Assembly (NCBI RefSeq): GCF_014764385.1
Contig: NZ_CP061714.1
Location: forward strand, 1,798,001 to 1,862,000
Length of the DNA stretch: 64,000 nt
Direction: 5' to 3'
From: Luteimonas sp. MC1825
GTDB lineage: Bacteria; Pseudomonadota; Gammaproteobacteria; Xanthomonadales; Xanthomonadaceae
A program made the translations under genes and the position numbers. Every line of letters begins with the position of its first letter. The first letter of the stretch is position 1. Below, piece after piece: positions 33,080 to 40,520 of the stretch. The notes beneath the pieces are model-generated. The model ran no database searches and was not told the origin of the DNA. It was given only the letters and a program-made list of their open reading frames with translations.

Positions 33080-34687
33080 ATGCCCGTCCTCAGCAGCAGC
33101 CTGGACACCGCGTCCAGCGACTTCACCGGCAATGTCGAACACCACCGCGCCCTGGTCGACGAACTCGACCGGCGCCTGGCACGCGCGGCCGACGGCGGTG
33201 GCGACAAGGCACGCGAGAAGCACGTCGCGCGCGGCAAGCTGCTGCCGCGCGAGCGCATCGCCGCCCTGCTCGACCCCGGTTCCCCTTTCCTCGAGATCGC
33301 GCCGCTGGCCGCCGAGGACATGTACGACGGCGCCGCGCCCGCGGCCGGCATGGTCTGCGGCATCGGCCGGGTGATGGGCCAGGAAGTGGTGGTGGTGGCC
33401 AACGACGCGACCGTCAAGGGCGGGACCTACTTCCCGATGACGGTGAAGAAGCACCTGCGCGCGCAGGAGATCGCGCGCGAGAACCACCTGCCCTGCGTGT
33501 ACCTGGTCGACTCGGGCGGCGCGTTCCTGCCGCTGCAGGACGAGGTGTTCCCGGACCGCGAGCACTTCGGCCGCATCTTCTACAACCAGGCGCGGATGAG
33601 CGCCGACAACATCCCGCAGGTCGCGGTGGTGATGGGCTCGTGCACCGCCGGCGGCGCCTACGTGCCGGCGATGTGCGACGAGTCGATCATCGTCAAGGAC
33701 CAGGGCACGATCTTCCTCGGCGGCCCGCCGCTGGTGAAGGCGGCCACCGGCGAGATCGTCGATGCCGAGGCGCTCGGCGGCGCCGACGTGCACACCGCGG
33801 TCTCCGGCGTGGCCGACCATTTCGCCGAGGACGACCGGCACGCGCTGCAGATCGCCCGCGACATCGTCGGCACCTTCAACCGCCGCAAGCTGCTGCCGGT
33901 GGCGACGCGCCCGGTGACCGGGCCGCTGTTTGCCGCCGAAGAGCTGTACGGCATCGTGCCCAGGGACACGCGCCGGCCGTTCGACATCCGCGAGGTGATC
34001 GCGCGCATCGTCGATGGCAGCGAGTTCCAGGAGTTCAAGGCCCGCTACGGCAAGACCCTGGTCACCGGCTTCGCGCACCTGCACGGCTATCCGGTGGGCA
34101 TCGTCGCCAACAACGGCATCCTGTTCTCGGAGTCCGCGCTCAAGGGCGCGCACTTCATCGAGCTCTGCAACCAGCGCGGCATCCCGCTGGTGTTCCTGCA
34201 GAACATCACCGGCTTCATGGTCGGCAGGAAATACGAGAACGCCGGCATCGCCAAGGACGGGGCCAAGATGGTCACCGCCGTGGCGTGCTCGAGCGTGCCC
34301 AAGTTCACGGTGGTCATCGGCGGCAGCTTCGGCGCCGGCAACTACGCGATGTGCGGCCGCGCCTACGGCGCGCGCTTCCTGTGGATGTGGCCCAACGCGC
34401 GCATCAGCGTGATGGGCGGCGAGCAGGCGGCGAGCGTGCTGGCCACCGTCACACGCGACGGCATCGAGGCGCGCGGCGGCAGCTGGAGCGCGGACGAGGA
34501 GGCGGCCTTCAAGGCACCCATCCGCGAGCAGTACGAGGCGCAGGGCAGCCCGTGGTACGCCACGGCGCGGCTGTGGGACGACGGCATCATCGACCCCGCC
34601 GACACCCGGCGGGTGCTCGGCCTGGCGGTGTCCGCATCGCTCAATGCCCCCGTGGAACCGGCCCGCTACGGCGTTTTCCGCATGTAG
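33080..34687 (+). CDS. liuB: 3-Methylcrotonyl-CoA carboxylase carboxyltransferase (beta) subunit
   Basis: A 535-residue biotin-dependent carboxyltransferase. The N-half has [20 protein letters not shown] and [20 protein letters not shown]; acyl-CoA and biotin pockets are marked by [20 protein letters not shown] and [17 protein letters not shown]; the C-half has [19 protein letters not shown] and [20 protein letters not shown]. Length and motifs match methylcrotonyl-CoA carboxylase beta. It carboxylates 3-methylcrotonyl-CoA to 3-methylglutaconyl-CoA with the biotinylated partner LiuD, which is 6 kb away at 40521, an unusual separation explained by the inserted blocks between. Confidence 0.92.
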   Translation: MPVLSSSLDTASSDFTGNVEHHRALVDELDRRLARAADGGGDKAREKHVARGKLLPRERIAALLDPGSPFLEIAPLAAEDMYDGAAPAAGMVCGIGRVMGQEVVVVANDATVKGGTYFPMTVKKHLRAQEIARENHLPCVYLVDSGGAFLPLQDEVFPDREHFGRIFYNQARMSADNIPQVAVVMGSCTAGGAYVPAMCDESIIVKDQGTIFLGGPPLVKAATGEIVDAEALGGADVHTAVSGVADHFAEDDRHALQIARDIVGTFNRRKLLPVATRPVTGPLFAAEELYGIVPRDTRRPFDIREVIARIVDGSEFQEFKARYGKTLVTGFAHLHGYPVGIVANNGILFSESALKGAHFIELCNQRGIPLVFLQNITGFMVGRKYENAGIAKDGAKMVTAVACSSVPKFTVVIGGSFGAGNYAMCGRAYGARFLWMWPNARISVMGGEQAASVLATVTRDGIEARGGSWSADEEAAFKAPIREQYEAQGSPWYATARLWDDGIIDPADTRRVLGLAVSASLNAPVEPARYGVFRM

Positions 34688-34812
34688 CGACGCGCGCAAG
34701 TCATTGGTGCGGTTCAGGTTTGGTGACCCGTGTCACAGCGATGTGAAGGCGTTCGCGTGATAGGCTCGGACTTCCCTGACGCCCTGCCCTGTACCCGAGG
34801 AAGCATCCCCCG

Positions 34813-35373
34813 ATGGCCATTTTCAACCCGCAAGGTTCCGCCAAGAAAGACACCTCGTTGCCGTTCGGCAACAACACCGCCACCAGCCACCTCGACACGC
34901 CGGTGCGCGAGCCCGCGCCCGCGATCGCCGACTTCACGCCGGTGCAGACGCCCACGCCGACCCCGCGCGTGCCTGCGCAGCCGCAGCTCAAGGAATCGCT
35001 GATCGCCGCCGACCTCACCATCGAGGGCAAGATCTCCGGCAGCGGCCACGTGCGCATCGCCGGCAAGTTCAAGGGCGACGTGAACGTCGAAGGCGACCTG
35101 ACCATCGAAACCGGCGCCAAGCTCAACGGTGGCGTGCGCGCGCAGCGGGTCACGGTGGCCGGCGAGCTGGAAGGCAACATCGAGTCGGCGTCGCGCGTGG
35201 AACTGCAGGCGTCGTCGGTGCTGATGGGCGACGTCAAGGCGGGCACGCTGACGGTGGCCGCCGGTGCGCGCATCCGCGGCAACGTGGAGTGTGGCTGGGG
35301 CGACGATGCGCCCGGCAAGGACGACAAGGGCAAGAAGGACGCCTCGAAGGCCGGGCTCGACCTGGTCTCGTGA
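34813..35373 (+). CDS. Bactofilin, polymer-forming cytoskeletal protein
   Basis: A 186-residue protein. A proline-rich disordered N-terminus (about residues 1-58) leads into a right-handed beta-helix of repeating short strands: SLIAADLTIEGKISGSGHVR, KGDVNVEGDLTIETGAKLNG, RVTVAGELEGNIESASRVEL and KAGTLTVAAGARIRGNVEC. A charged Lys/Asp tail ends the chain. This is the bactofilin (DUF583) layout; bactofilins assemble into membrane-associated filaments that guide cell shape or peptidoglycan enzymes. The stop overlaps the GTG start of the next gene, so the two are translated together. Confidence 0.92.
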   Translation: MAIFNPQGSAKKDTSLPFGNNTATSHLDTPVREPAPAIADFTPVQTPTPTPRVPAQPQLKESLIAADLTIEGKISGSGHVRIAGKFKGDVNVEGDLTIETGAKLNGGVRAQRVTVAGELEGNIESASRVELQASSVLMGDVKAGTLTVAAGARIRGNVECGWGDDAPGKDDKGKKDASKAGLDLVS

Positions 35374-35738
35374 GCACACGCCCCGGTGCGGCAGGTGCCA
35401 CGCGCACCTGCCCGCACTGCAAGACGACGATCCTGGAAAGCGCGGTGACGTGCCCGTCGTGCCGGCACTACCTGCGCTTCGAAGACAAGGCCCAGCCGAC
35501 CCAGGTCACGCGTGCACTGCAGGTGGAGGGCGAGATCCGCCATCCCGCCGAGGGCGGCGCGTGGGAGTACTCGGTGGTGTTGACCATCCGTGACGACGAG
35601 GGCAAGGAGGTCTCGCACCAGGTGGTTGGCGTGGGCGCCATCCATCCGGGCGATGCGCGCACGTTCACGCTGGCGGTGGAGTTGATGCCGACCAACGACA
35701 TGCGGCGGATGCCGAAGAGGCCTACTTCGCGGCACTGA
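35370..35738 (+). CDS. Zinc-ribbon protein coupled to bactofilin
   Basis: A 122-residue protein starting with GTG at 35370, four bases inside the bactofilin stop region (GTGA). The N-terminus is a zinc ribbon with CPHCKTTILESAVTCPSCRH (two CxxC pairs), followed by a beta-rich domain, VEGEIRHPAEGGAWEYSVVL and TFTLAVELMP, resembling a small immunoglobulin-like or FxLYD-type fold. The strict coupling suggests it works with the bactofilin, for instance at filament ends or the membrane, but this is inference; I do not recognise a characterised homologue. Confidence 0.7.
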   Translation: MSTRPGAAGATRTCPHCKTTILESAVTCPSCRHYLRFEDKAQPTQVTRALQVEGEIRHPAEGGAWEYSVVLTIRDDEGKEVSHQVVGVGAIHPGDARTFTLAVELMPTNDMRRMPKRPTSRH

Positions 35739-35758
35739 GGTGATTGGCTTGGCGAGGC

Positions 35759-35824
35759 GGTGGGCGTGCACCGTGCTCCACCTTCTTGCGTGCCGAGGCC
35801 GGCTCCGCACGGTGCACGCCCACC
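35759..35824. repeat. Perfect 18-bp inverted repeat (hairpin)
   Basis: GGTGGGCGTGCACCGTGC (35759-35776) and GCACGGTGCACGCCCACC (35807-35824) are exact inverse complements with a 30-base loop. There is no U tract, so it is an unlikely simple terminator. It lies directly in front of repeat copy A and may be another member of the palindromic elements that crowd this spot, or a stabilising 3' structure for the bactofilin mRNA. Confidence 0.85.
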
Positions 35825-35874
35825 GCGCCGATTGCTGTCGCGGGGTTGGCGTCCCTTCGGGCCGCGAAAGGCTT

Positions 35875-35962
35875 GCCACGGGCGGGTTGGCGCATCGCGC
35901 AGCGGGCCTGAAGGCCCGAAGGGCCGTCAGACCGCGAAGCGATGTGACGACCCGCCAGCGCG
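35875..35962. repeat. 88-bp palindromic repeat, copy A
   Basis: Begins GCCACGGGCGGGTTGG and ends CCGCCAGCGCG. The outer arms are inverted (left arm GGCGGGTTGGCGCATCGC, right arm starting GCGATGTG), and inside is the smaller palindrome GGCCTGAAGGCC. It differs from copies B and C at three positions each. It ends 16 bases before the start codon of the ATP-grasp gene, where that gene's leader should be. Confidence 0.9.
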
Positions 35963-35978
35963 ACCTGGACTCTCCGCC

Positions 35979-36879
35979 ATGCACACGCCTTTTGCATCGA
36001 ACCGCGTCGCCATCCTTACGCCGGACCCGGCGGATGAGACGTATGCCGGGAGCTGGCCCGATGTACTCGCGCGGCTCTCCGGCGCGCTCGCCACCGCAGG
36101 CGTGACGGCAACGCCGACTCCCTGGACCGCGCATGTCGACGACTGCGGGCAGCTCATGGAAAATTCCGCTCGTGCTGCCGCTGCTCGCATGGGGCTACCA
36201 CCTCGACCACGCGCGCTGGCTGCGGGCATGCCGGGCATGGCAGGACGCGGGCGTGCCGATCGCCAACCCGGCCGCCGTGCTGGCTTCCAACTCCGACAAG
36301 CACTACCTCGACGCACTGGCGCGACGCGGTATCGCCATCCCGCCCACCACCTGGACCGAGCGCGTCACGCGCGAACAGATCGATGCGATGTTCGAGGCAA
36401 CCGGCGCCGCACAGCTGATCGTCAAGCCCGCCGTGTCCGGCGGTGCCTGGCAGACGCAGCGCGTGCGTCGCGGCGAGGCACTGGTGGGCGCGCCCGACGG
36501 TGCCGCGATGATCCAGCCCTACCTGCCGACAATCGAGACCGCTGGCGAAACCTCGCTGCTGTTCTTCGGCGGCCGCCTGAGCCACGCCGTCAACAAGCGC
36601 CCGGTGGACGGCGACTTCCGCATCCAGGTGCAATACGGCGGCCTCTACAGCGCCGTGCCGAGCCCGCCCGCCGGCGCGCTCGCGCTGGCCGAGCAGACCC
36701 TGGCCGCGATCGGCGCGCCCTTGCTGTACGCCCGCATCGATGTCGTGCCCGACGCCGACGGCCGCTGGCTGCTGATGGAAGCCGAACTGATCGAACCGGA
36801 TTTCTACCTCGGCCAGGATCCCAACGCCGGCGCCGGATTCGCCCAGGCAGTCCGCGCCCATCTCACGACGACACCGTAG
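35979..36879 (+). pseudogene. ATP-grasp ligase-like gene, apparently frameshifted
   Basis: Two frames together make one ATP-grasp protein. The first, from ATG 35979, gives VAILTPDPADETYAGSWPDV; around 36130-36160 homology continues in the +1 frame with PLVLPLLAWGYHLDHARWL, then ASNSDKHYLDALARRGIAIP, AAQLIVKPAVSGGAWQTQRV, SLLFFGGRLSHAVNKRP and WLLMEAELIEPDFYLGQDPN. ATP and metal-binding residues of the RimK/glutathione synthetase-like fold are kept. Either a single indel broke the gene, it is a sequencing error, or a shorter protein starts at 36133. It is enclosed by 88-bp palindromic repeats on both sides. Substrate unknown. Confidence 0.65.
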
Positions 36880-36901
36880 GGCGGGCATGCCCGCCAGCGC
36901 G
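36880..36901. repeat. Collapsed mini-copy of the palindromic repeat
   Basis: Immediately after the ATP-grasp stop, GGCGGGCATGCCCGCC is followed by AGCGCG: the outer arms of the 88-bp element joined with the centre missing. This suggests internal deletion, or a minimal unit of the family. Confidence 0.55.
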
Positions 36902-36933
36902 CCCCGGCTTTTCCACCACCCTGCGAAACCGTC

Positions 36934-37021
36934 GCCACGGGCGGGTTGGTGCATCGCGCAGCGGGCCTGAAGGCCCGAAGGGCCGTCAGACCGCGAAGCG
37001 ATGTGCCAACCCGCCAGCGCG
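36934..37021. repeat. 88-bp palindromic repeat, copy B
   Basis: Same element as copy A (three differences) and copy C (two differences: T/C in the left arm and G/A in the inner palindrome). It is preceded by the sequence CCCCGGCTTTTCC and CGAAACCGTC, which also precedes copy C, so B and C form a tandem duplication with a unit of about 122 bp. Confidence 0.92.
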
Positions 37022-37055
37022 CGCCCCGGCTTTTCCGCCACCCGGCGAAACCGTC

Positions 37056-37143
37056 GCCACGGGCGGGTTGGCGCATCGCGCAGCGGGCCTAAAGGCCCGA
37101 AGGGCCGTCAGACCGCGAAGCGATGTGCCAACCCGCCAGCGCG
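37056..37143. repeat. 88-bp palindromic repeat, copy C
   Basis: Third full copy, ending 13 bases before the last codon of the convergent FeoB-associated gene. Left arm GGCGGGTTGGCGCATCGC and right arm GCGATGTGCCAACCCGCC pair at 17 of 18 positions, giving a very stable cruciform or RNA hairpin. Confidence 0.92.
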
Positions 37144-37156
37144 CGACATGAGAGCC

Positions 37157-37396
37157 TCAACTGCACCCACCACACGACCCACCGCCACAACTGGTGCCGG
37201 AGCCGCTACCCGCGGGAGCGATACGCAGGCCGAGACGGCGCATCCAAGGCGGGCGGCCATCGCGCACGAGTGGCAGCGCGACGGCAATGCGCAGGCGGCG
37301 CGTGGTGCCGGGAAACTGCCGGCGCAGCGCCATCCAGGCGGCGAGCAGCACCACCAGCGCCACCACCCCGTATTGCACGGCCAGGCCGATGCCCAT
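37157..37396 (-). CDS. FeoB-associated Cys-rich membrane protein
   Basis: A 79-residue protein, MGIGLAVQYGVVALVVLLAA, one membrane segment at the N-terminus, then a basic cytosolic part and a Cys/Gly tail, TSCGGGSCGGCS, with three cysteines. Small single-pass proteins with a terminal Cys-rich tail are encoded behind feoB in many bacteria. The start lies two bases after the feoB stop, so it belongs to the feoAB operon. It may bind Fe2+ or an Fe-S centre, or help the FeoB pore (inference). The end of the gene abuts repeat copy C. Confidence 0.72.
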   Translation of the reverse strand: MGIGLAVQYGVVALVVLLAAWMALRRQFPGTTRRLRIAVALPLVRDGRPPWMRRLGLRIAPAGSGSGTSCGGGSCGGCS

Positions 37397-37398
37397 CG

Positions 37399-39279
37399 TC
37401 AGCCGCCGCCCAGGGCCACGGTGATCTGGTAGGTCGCAAACGACGCCATGTAGGCCAGCAGGAACAGGAACACGGCGTTGATGGCCATGAGCTTCCAGGA
37501 GCCGGTCTCGCGGCGGATGGCGGCCCAGGTGGCGATGCACTGCGGCGCGTAGATGAACCACACCAGCAGCGACAGCCCGGTGGCCAGCGACCAGCCGTCG
37601 CTGATGATCGGCAGCAGGGCCTGGCTGGCCGCATCGTCGTCGACGGCCGACAGGGCATACACCGTGGCCAGCGCGGACACCGCCACTTCGCGCGCGGCAA
37701 GGCCCGGAATCAGCGCGATGCAGATCTGCCAGTTGAAGCCGATCGGTGCGAACACCGCCGCAAGCGCGTGGCCGATGCGGCCGGCGAAGCTGTAGTCGAT
37801 GGCGGGGCCGATGGCGTCGGCCGGCGGCGCCGGGAATGACAGCAGCACCCACAGCAGCACGGTCAGCGCGAAGATGATGCCGCCGACGCGCTTGAGGAAG
37901 ATCATGCCGCGCTCGTAGAGCCCGATCAGCAGATCGCGCGGGTGCGGCACCCGGTACGACGGCAGCTCCAGCAGCAGCGGGTGCTCGCCCTTGTCGCGGC
38001 GCCAGCGCTTCATGATCCACGACACGGCCAGCGCGCTGACGATGCCGGCCATGTACAGCGCGAACAGCACCAGGCCCTGCAGGTTGAACATGCCGGCGAC
38101 TTCGCGCGCCGGGATGAACGCGCCGATCAGCAGCGCATACACCGGCAGTCGCGCCGAGCAGGTCATTAGCGGCGCCACCATGATCGTGGCGATGCGGTCG
38201 CGCGGATCCTGGATGGAGCGCGTGGACATGATGCCGGGCACCGCGCAGGCGAAGCTCGACAGCAGCGGGATGAACGAACGTCCGGAGAGGCCCGCCGCCG
38301 CCATCATGCGGTCGAGCAGGAACGCCGCGCGCGGCAGGTAGCCGGACTCCTCCAGCGCGAGGATGAAGGCGAACAGCACCAGGATCTGCGGCAGGAACAC
38401 CACCACCCCGCCCAGCCCGGCGATGATGCCGTCGACCAGCAGGCTGCGCAGCGGGCCGTCCGGCATGGTCGTGGCGACGGCATCGCCCAGCCACGCGGTG
38501 CCCCCCTCGATCAGGTCCATCACCGGCGTGGCCCAGGCGTACACCGCCTGGAAAATCAGGAACATGACCACCGCCAGCGTCAGCAGGCCCGACACGGGGT
38601 GCAGCAGCCAGCGGTCGAGGCTGTCGTCCAGGCGCGCGGTGCGCGTGGGCATGCTGACCGCAAGCGCCAGCAGGCGCCGGGTCTCCGCGTGCAGGGCGTC
38701 GCTGTCGACCGTCGCGTCCGCGCCACCCAGGCGCCTGTGCGGCGCCCGCGGTGCCGCGGTCATCGCTTCGATCTGTTCGACCAGCGCCACGGCACCGTCG
38801 TGCTGCACGGCAATGGTCTCCACCACCGGCACGCCGAGTTCGGCCTCCAGCGCGGCGCGGTCGATCACCACGCCGCGGCGCGCGGCGGCGTCGGCCATGT
38901 TGAGCGCCACCACCATCGGCAGGCCGAGCTCGCGCACTTCCAGCGCGAAGCGCAGGTGCAGGCGCAGGTTGGTGGCGTCGACCACGCAGACGATGGCGTC
39001 GGGCACCGGCTCGCCCGGATAGAAGCCGCGGCACAGGTCGCGGGTGATCGCCTCGTCCAGGCTCGAGGGATGCAGGCTGTAGGCACCCGGCAGGTCGAGC
39101 ACCGCGTACTGGCGCCCGGACGGCGCGACCAGCCGCCCTTCCTTGCGCTCCACGGTGACGCCCGTGTAGTTGGCGACCTTCTGCCGGCTGCCGGTCAGCT
39201 GGTTGAACAGCGCGGTCTTGCCGCAGTTCGGATTGCCGACCAGGGCCAGTCGCGGCAGCGCCTTGGCGTCGACGCTCAT
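37399..39279 (-). CDS. feoB: Ferrous iron transporter FeoB
   Basis: A 626-residue protein. The N-terminal GTPase domain has G1 GNPNCGKTALFNQL, the switch GVTVERKEG, G3 LDLPGAYSL and G4 ALNMAD. The membrane part includes the two gating repeats (LLSSFACAVPGIMSTRSI and a C-terminal GLAAREVAVSALATVYAL) with conserved Cys and Gly. It imports Fe2+ across the inner membrane. Length is somewhat below E. coli FeoB (773), mainly because of a short linker. It overlaps feoA by ATGA and is followed by the Cys-rich partner. Confidence 0.95.
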   Translation of the reverse strand: MSVDAKALPRLALVGNPNCGKTALFNQLTGSRQKVANYTGVTVERKEGRLVAPSGRQYAVLDLPGAYSLHPSSLDEAITRDLCRGFYPGEPVPDAIVCVVDATNLRLHLRFALEVRELGLPMVVALNMADAAARRGVVIDRAALEAELGVPVVETIAVQHDGAVALVEQIEAMTAAPRAPHRRLGGADATVDSDALHAETRRLLALAVSMPTRTARLDDSLDRWLLHPVSGLLTLAVVMFLIFQAVYAWATPVMDLIEGGTAWLGDAVATTMPDGPLRSLLVDGIIAGLGGVVVFLPQILVLFAFILALEESGYLPRAAFLLDRMMAAAGLSGRSFIPLLSSFACAVPGIMSTRSIQDPRDRIATIMVAPLMTCSARLPVYALLIGAFIPAREVAGMFNLQGLVLFALYMAGIVSALAVSWIMKRWRRDKGEHPLLLELPSYRVPHPRDLLIGLYERGMIFLKRVGGIIFALTVLLWVLLSFPAPPADAIGPAIDYSFAGRIGHALAAVFAPIGFNWQICIALIPGLAAREVAVSALATVYALSAVDDDAASQALLPIISDGWSLATGLSLLVWFIYAPQCIATWAAIRRETGSWKLMAINAVFLFLLAYMASFATYQITVALGGG

Positions 39280-39524
39280 GGGCGAGCGTCGCCATTGCGC
39301 AGCACCACCCGCGCGGCCTCGTCGCGACGCAGGGCGAAGCGCGTGTAGCCGACCTGGACCAGCAGCGGTTCGGAACCGAACGGCCCGGCGGCGGTGACCT
39401 GCACTTCCTCGCCGGCCACGAACCCGAGCTCGCGCAGGCGGCGCGCGATGTGGTCGTTGTCGTAGCGCGCCTCGACGCGGTCGACGATCGCAGGCGTGCG
39501 GCGCGGCAGCTCGGTCAGCCTCAC
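39276..39524 (-). CDS. feoA: FeoA, SH3-like accessory protein of ferrous iron uptake
   Basis: About 82 residues, an SH3-like beta-barrel: RLTELPRRTPAIVDRVE, ARRLRELGFVAGEEVQVTAA, PFGSEPLLVQVGYTRFALRR, DEAARVVL. The longest frame opens with TTG at 39536, but a GTG at 39524 has GGAAG six bases in front and gives the usual FeoA beginning, so 39524 is preferred. The stop overlaps the feoB start (ATGA). FeoA binds FeoB and is required for full Fe2+ uptake. The Fur box at 39536-39554 overlaps the leader directly. Confidence 0.88.
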   Translation of the reverse strand: MRLTELPRRTPAIVDRVEARYDNDHIARRLRELGFVAGEEVQVTAAGPFGSEPLLVQVGYTRFALRRDEAARVVLRNGDARP

Positions 39525-39535
39525 GGGAACTTCCA

Positions 39536-39554
39536 AATGGGAACAGTTCTCATT
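39536..39554. promoter_or_regulatory. Fur box controlling feoA-feoB
   Basis: AATGGGAACAGTTCTCATT is a near-perfect 19-bp palindrome (one mismatched pair and a central base) of the AATGAGAA-type Fur sites seen in xanthomonads. It lies only about 12 bases before the preferred feoA start, so Fur-Fe2+ would block transcription or early elongation. It is also in the divergent gap to liuC (start 39609), so effects on that gene are possible. Confidence 0.7.
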
Positions 39555-39608
39555 GTAGCGCGGTCACGGGGCGCGGCTATCATTTATGTCCTTACGCGGA
39601 GGCTCACG

Positions 39609-40391
39609 ATGCCGGCACCCCTGACACTCACCCGGCACGGCGCGGTGGCGCGCCTGTGCCTGGACCGTCCGACACTGCACAACGCCTTCGACGCGGCGCT
39701 GATCGCGGAACTGACCGCGGCACTCGATGCGCTGGCCGGCGATGCGTCGGTCCGGGTGGTGGTGCTGGAGGGCCGCGGGGCCTCGTTCTCGGCCGGCGCC
39801 GACCTCAACTGGATGCGCGCCATGGCCAGTGCCGACGAGGGCGCGAACCGCGACGACGCCCTCGCCCTGGCGCGGCTGATGCGCAGCCTCGATCGCCTGC
39901 CCAGGCCGACCATCGCGCGCGTGCACGGCGCGGCATTCGGCGGCGGCGTGGGCCTGGTGGCCTGCTGCGACATCGCCATCGGCGTGCCGGAGGCGAAGTT
40001 CGGCCTCACCGAAAGCCGCCTGGGCCTGCTGCCGGCGGTGATCTCGCCCTACGTGATCGCCGCCATCGGCAGCCGCCAGGCACGGCGCTGGTTCGCCACC
40101 GCCGAGATCTTCGATGCCGCCGAGGCGCTGCGCATCGGCCTGCTGCACCAGGTGGTGCCCGCCGACCAGCTGGACGCCGCCATCGATCGCCAGGTGGCCC
40201 TGCTGCTGAAAGCCGCGCCGTTCGCCTCGGCCGACGCCAAGCGCCTGGTGCGCGAAGTCGCCGCGGCCACCGACCCCGACCGCCTCGACCACGACAACGC
40301 CGCCCTTATCGCGGCCCTGCGCGTTTCACCCGAAGGCCAGGAGGGCCTGGGCGCGTTCCTCGACAAGCGCGTTCCACGCTGGGTCGAGTAG
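39609..40391 (+). CDS. liuC: Methylglutaconyl-CoA hydratase (enoyl-CoA hydratase family)
   Basis: A 260-residue crotonase-fold enzyme. It has the oxyanion hole region GRGASFSAGADLNWMRAM, RVHGAAFGGGVGLVACCDIA and the catalytic-Glu segment AKFGLTESRLGLLPAVISPY, with one catalytic Glu clear. It hydrates 3-methylglutaconyl-CoA to HMG-CoA, assigned from position before liuD and liuE and from its similarity to LiuC-type proteins rather than from unique residues. About 130 bases with a TTCGCG repeat separate it from liuD, so the operon is not tight here. Confidence 0.88.
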   Translation: MPAPLTLTRHGAVARLCLDRPTLHNAFDAALIAELTAALDALAGDASVRVVVLEGRGASFSAGADLNWMRAMASADEGANRDDALALARLMRSLDRLPRPTIARVHGAAFGGGVGLVACCDIAIGVPEAKFGLTESRLGLLPAVISPYVIAAIGSRQARRWFATAEIFDAAEALRIGLLHQVVPADQLDAAIDRQVALLLKAAPFASADAKRLVREVAAATDPDRLDHDNAALIAALRVSPEGQEGLGAFLDKRVPRWVE

Positions 40392-40411
40392 AAAAGTACC
40401 CCGTGTAGTAC

Positions 40412-40456
40412 TTCGCGTCCTTCGCGACCTTCGCGTCTTTCGCGACCTTCGCGAGA
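40412..40456 (+). repeat. Five degenerate 9-bp repeats (TTCGCGNCC type)
   Basis: TTCGCGTCC, TTCGCGACC, TTCGCGTCT, TTCGCGACC and TTCGCGAGA follow each other without gap between liuC and liuD. A further short motif, CCGCGTCTATCCGCGG, follows at about 40486-40501. A closely similar stretch occurs in the icmF coding region at 17449-17485. Confidence 0.8.
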
Positions 40457-40520
40457 ACACCCTTCGCACCTAGACTCTCCTCCATCCGCGTCTATCCGCG
40501 GAAATCCGTGGCCAAAAAAA

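Noticed and set aside
35760..37151. A long plus-strand open frame running through the palindromic repeats.
   Set aside because: It is open because the repeats and GC-rich DNA lack stops; only its ATP-grasp N-terminal part (35979 to about 36150) shows real homology.
40412..40456. Tandem nonamers considered as a CRISPR array.
   Set aside because: Units are contiguous with no spacers, only 9 bp long, and no cas gene is present.
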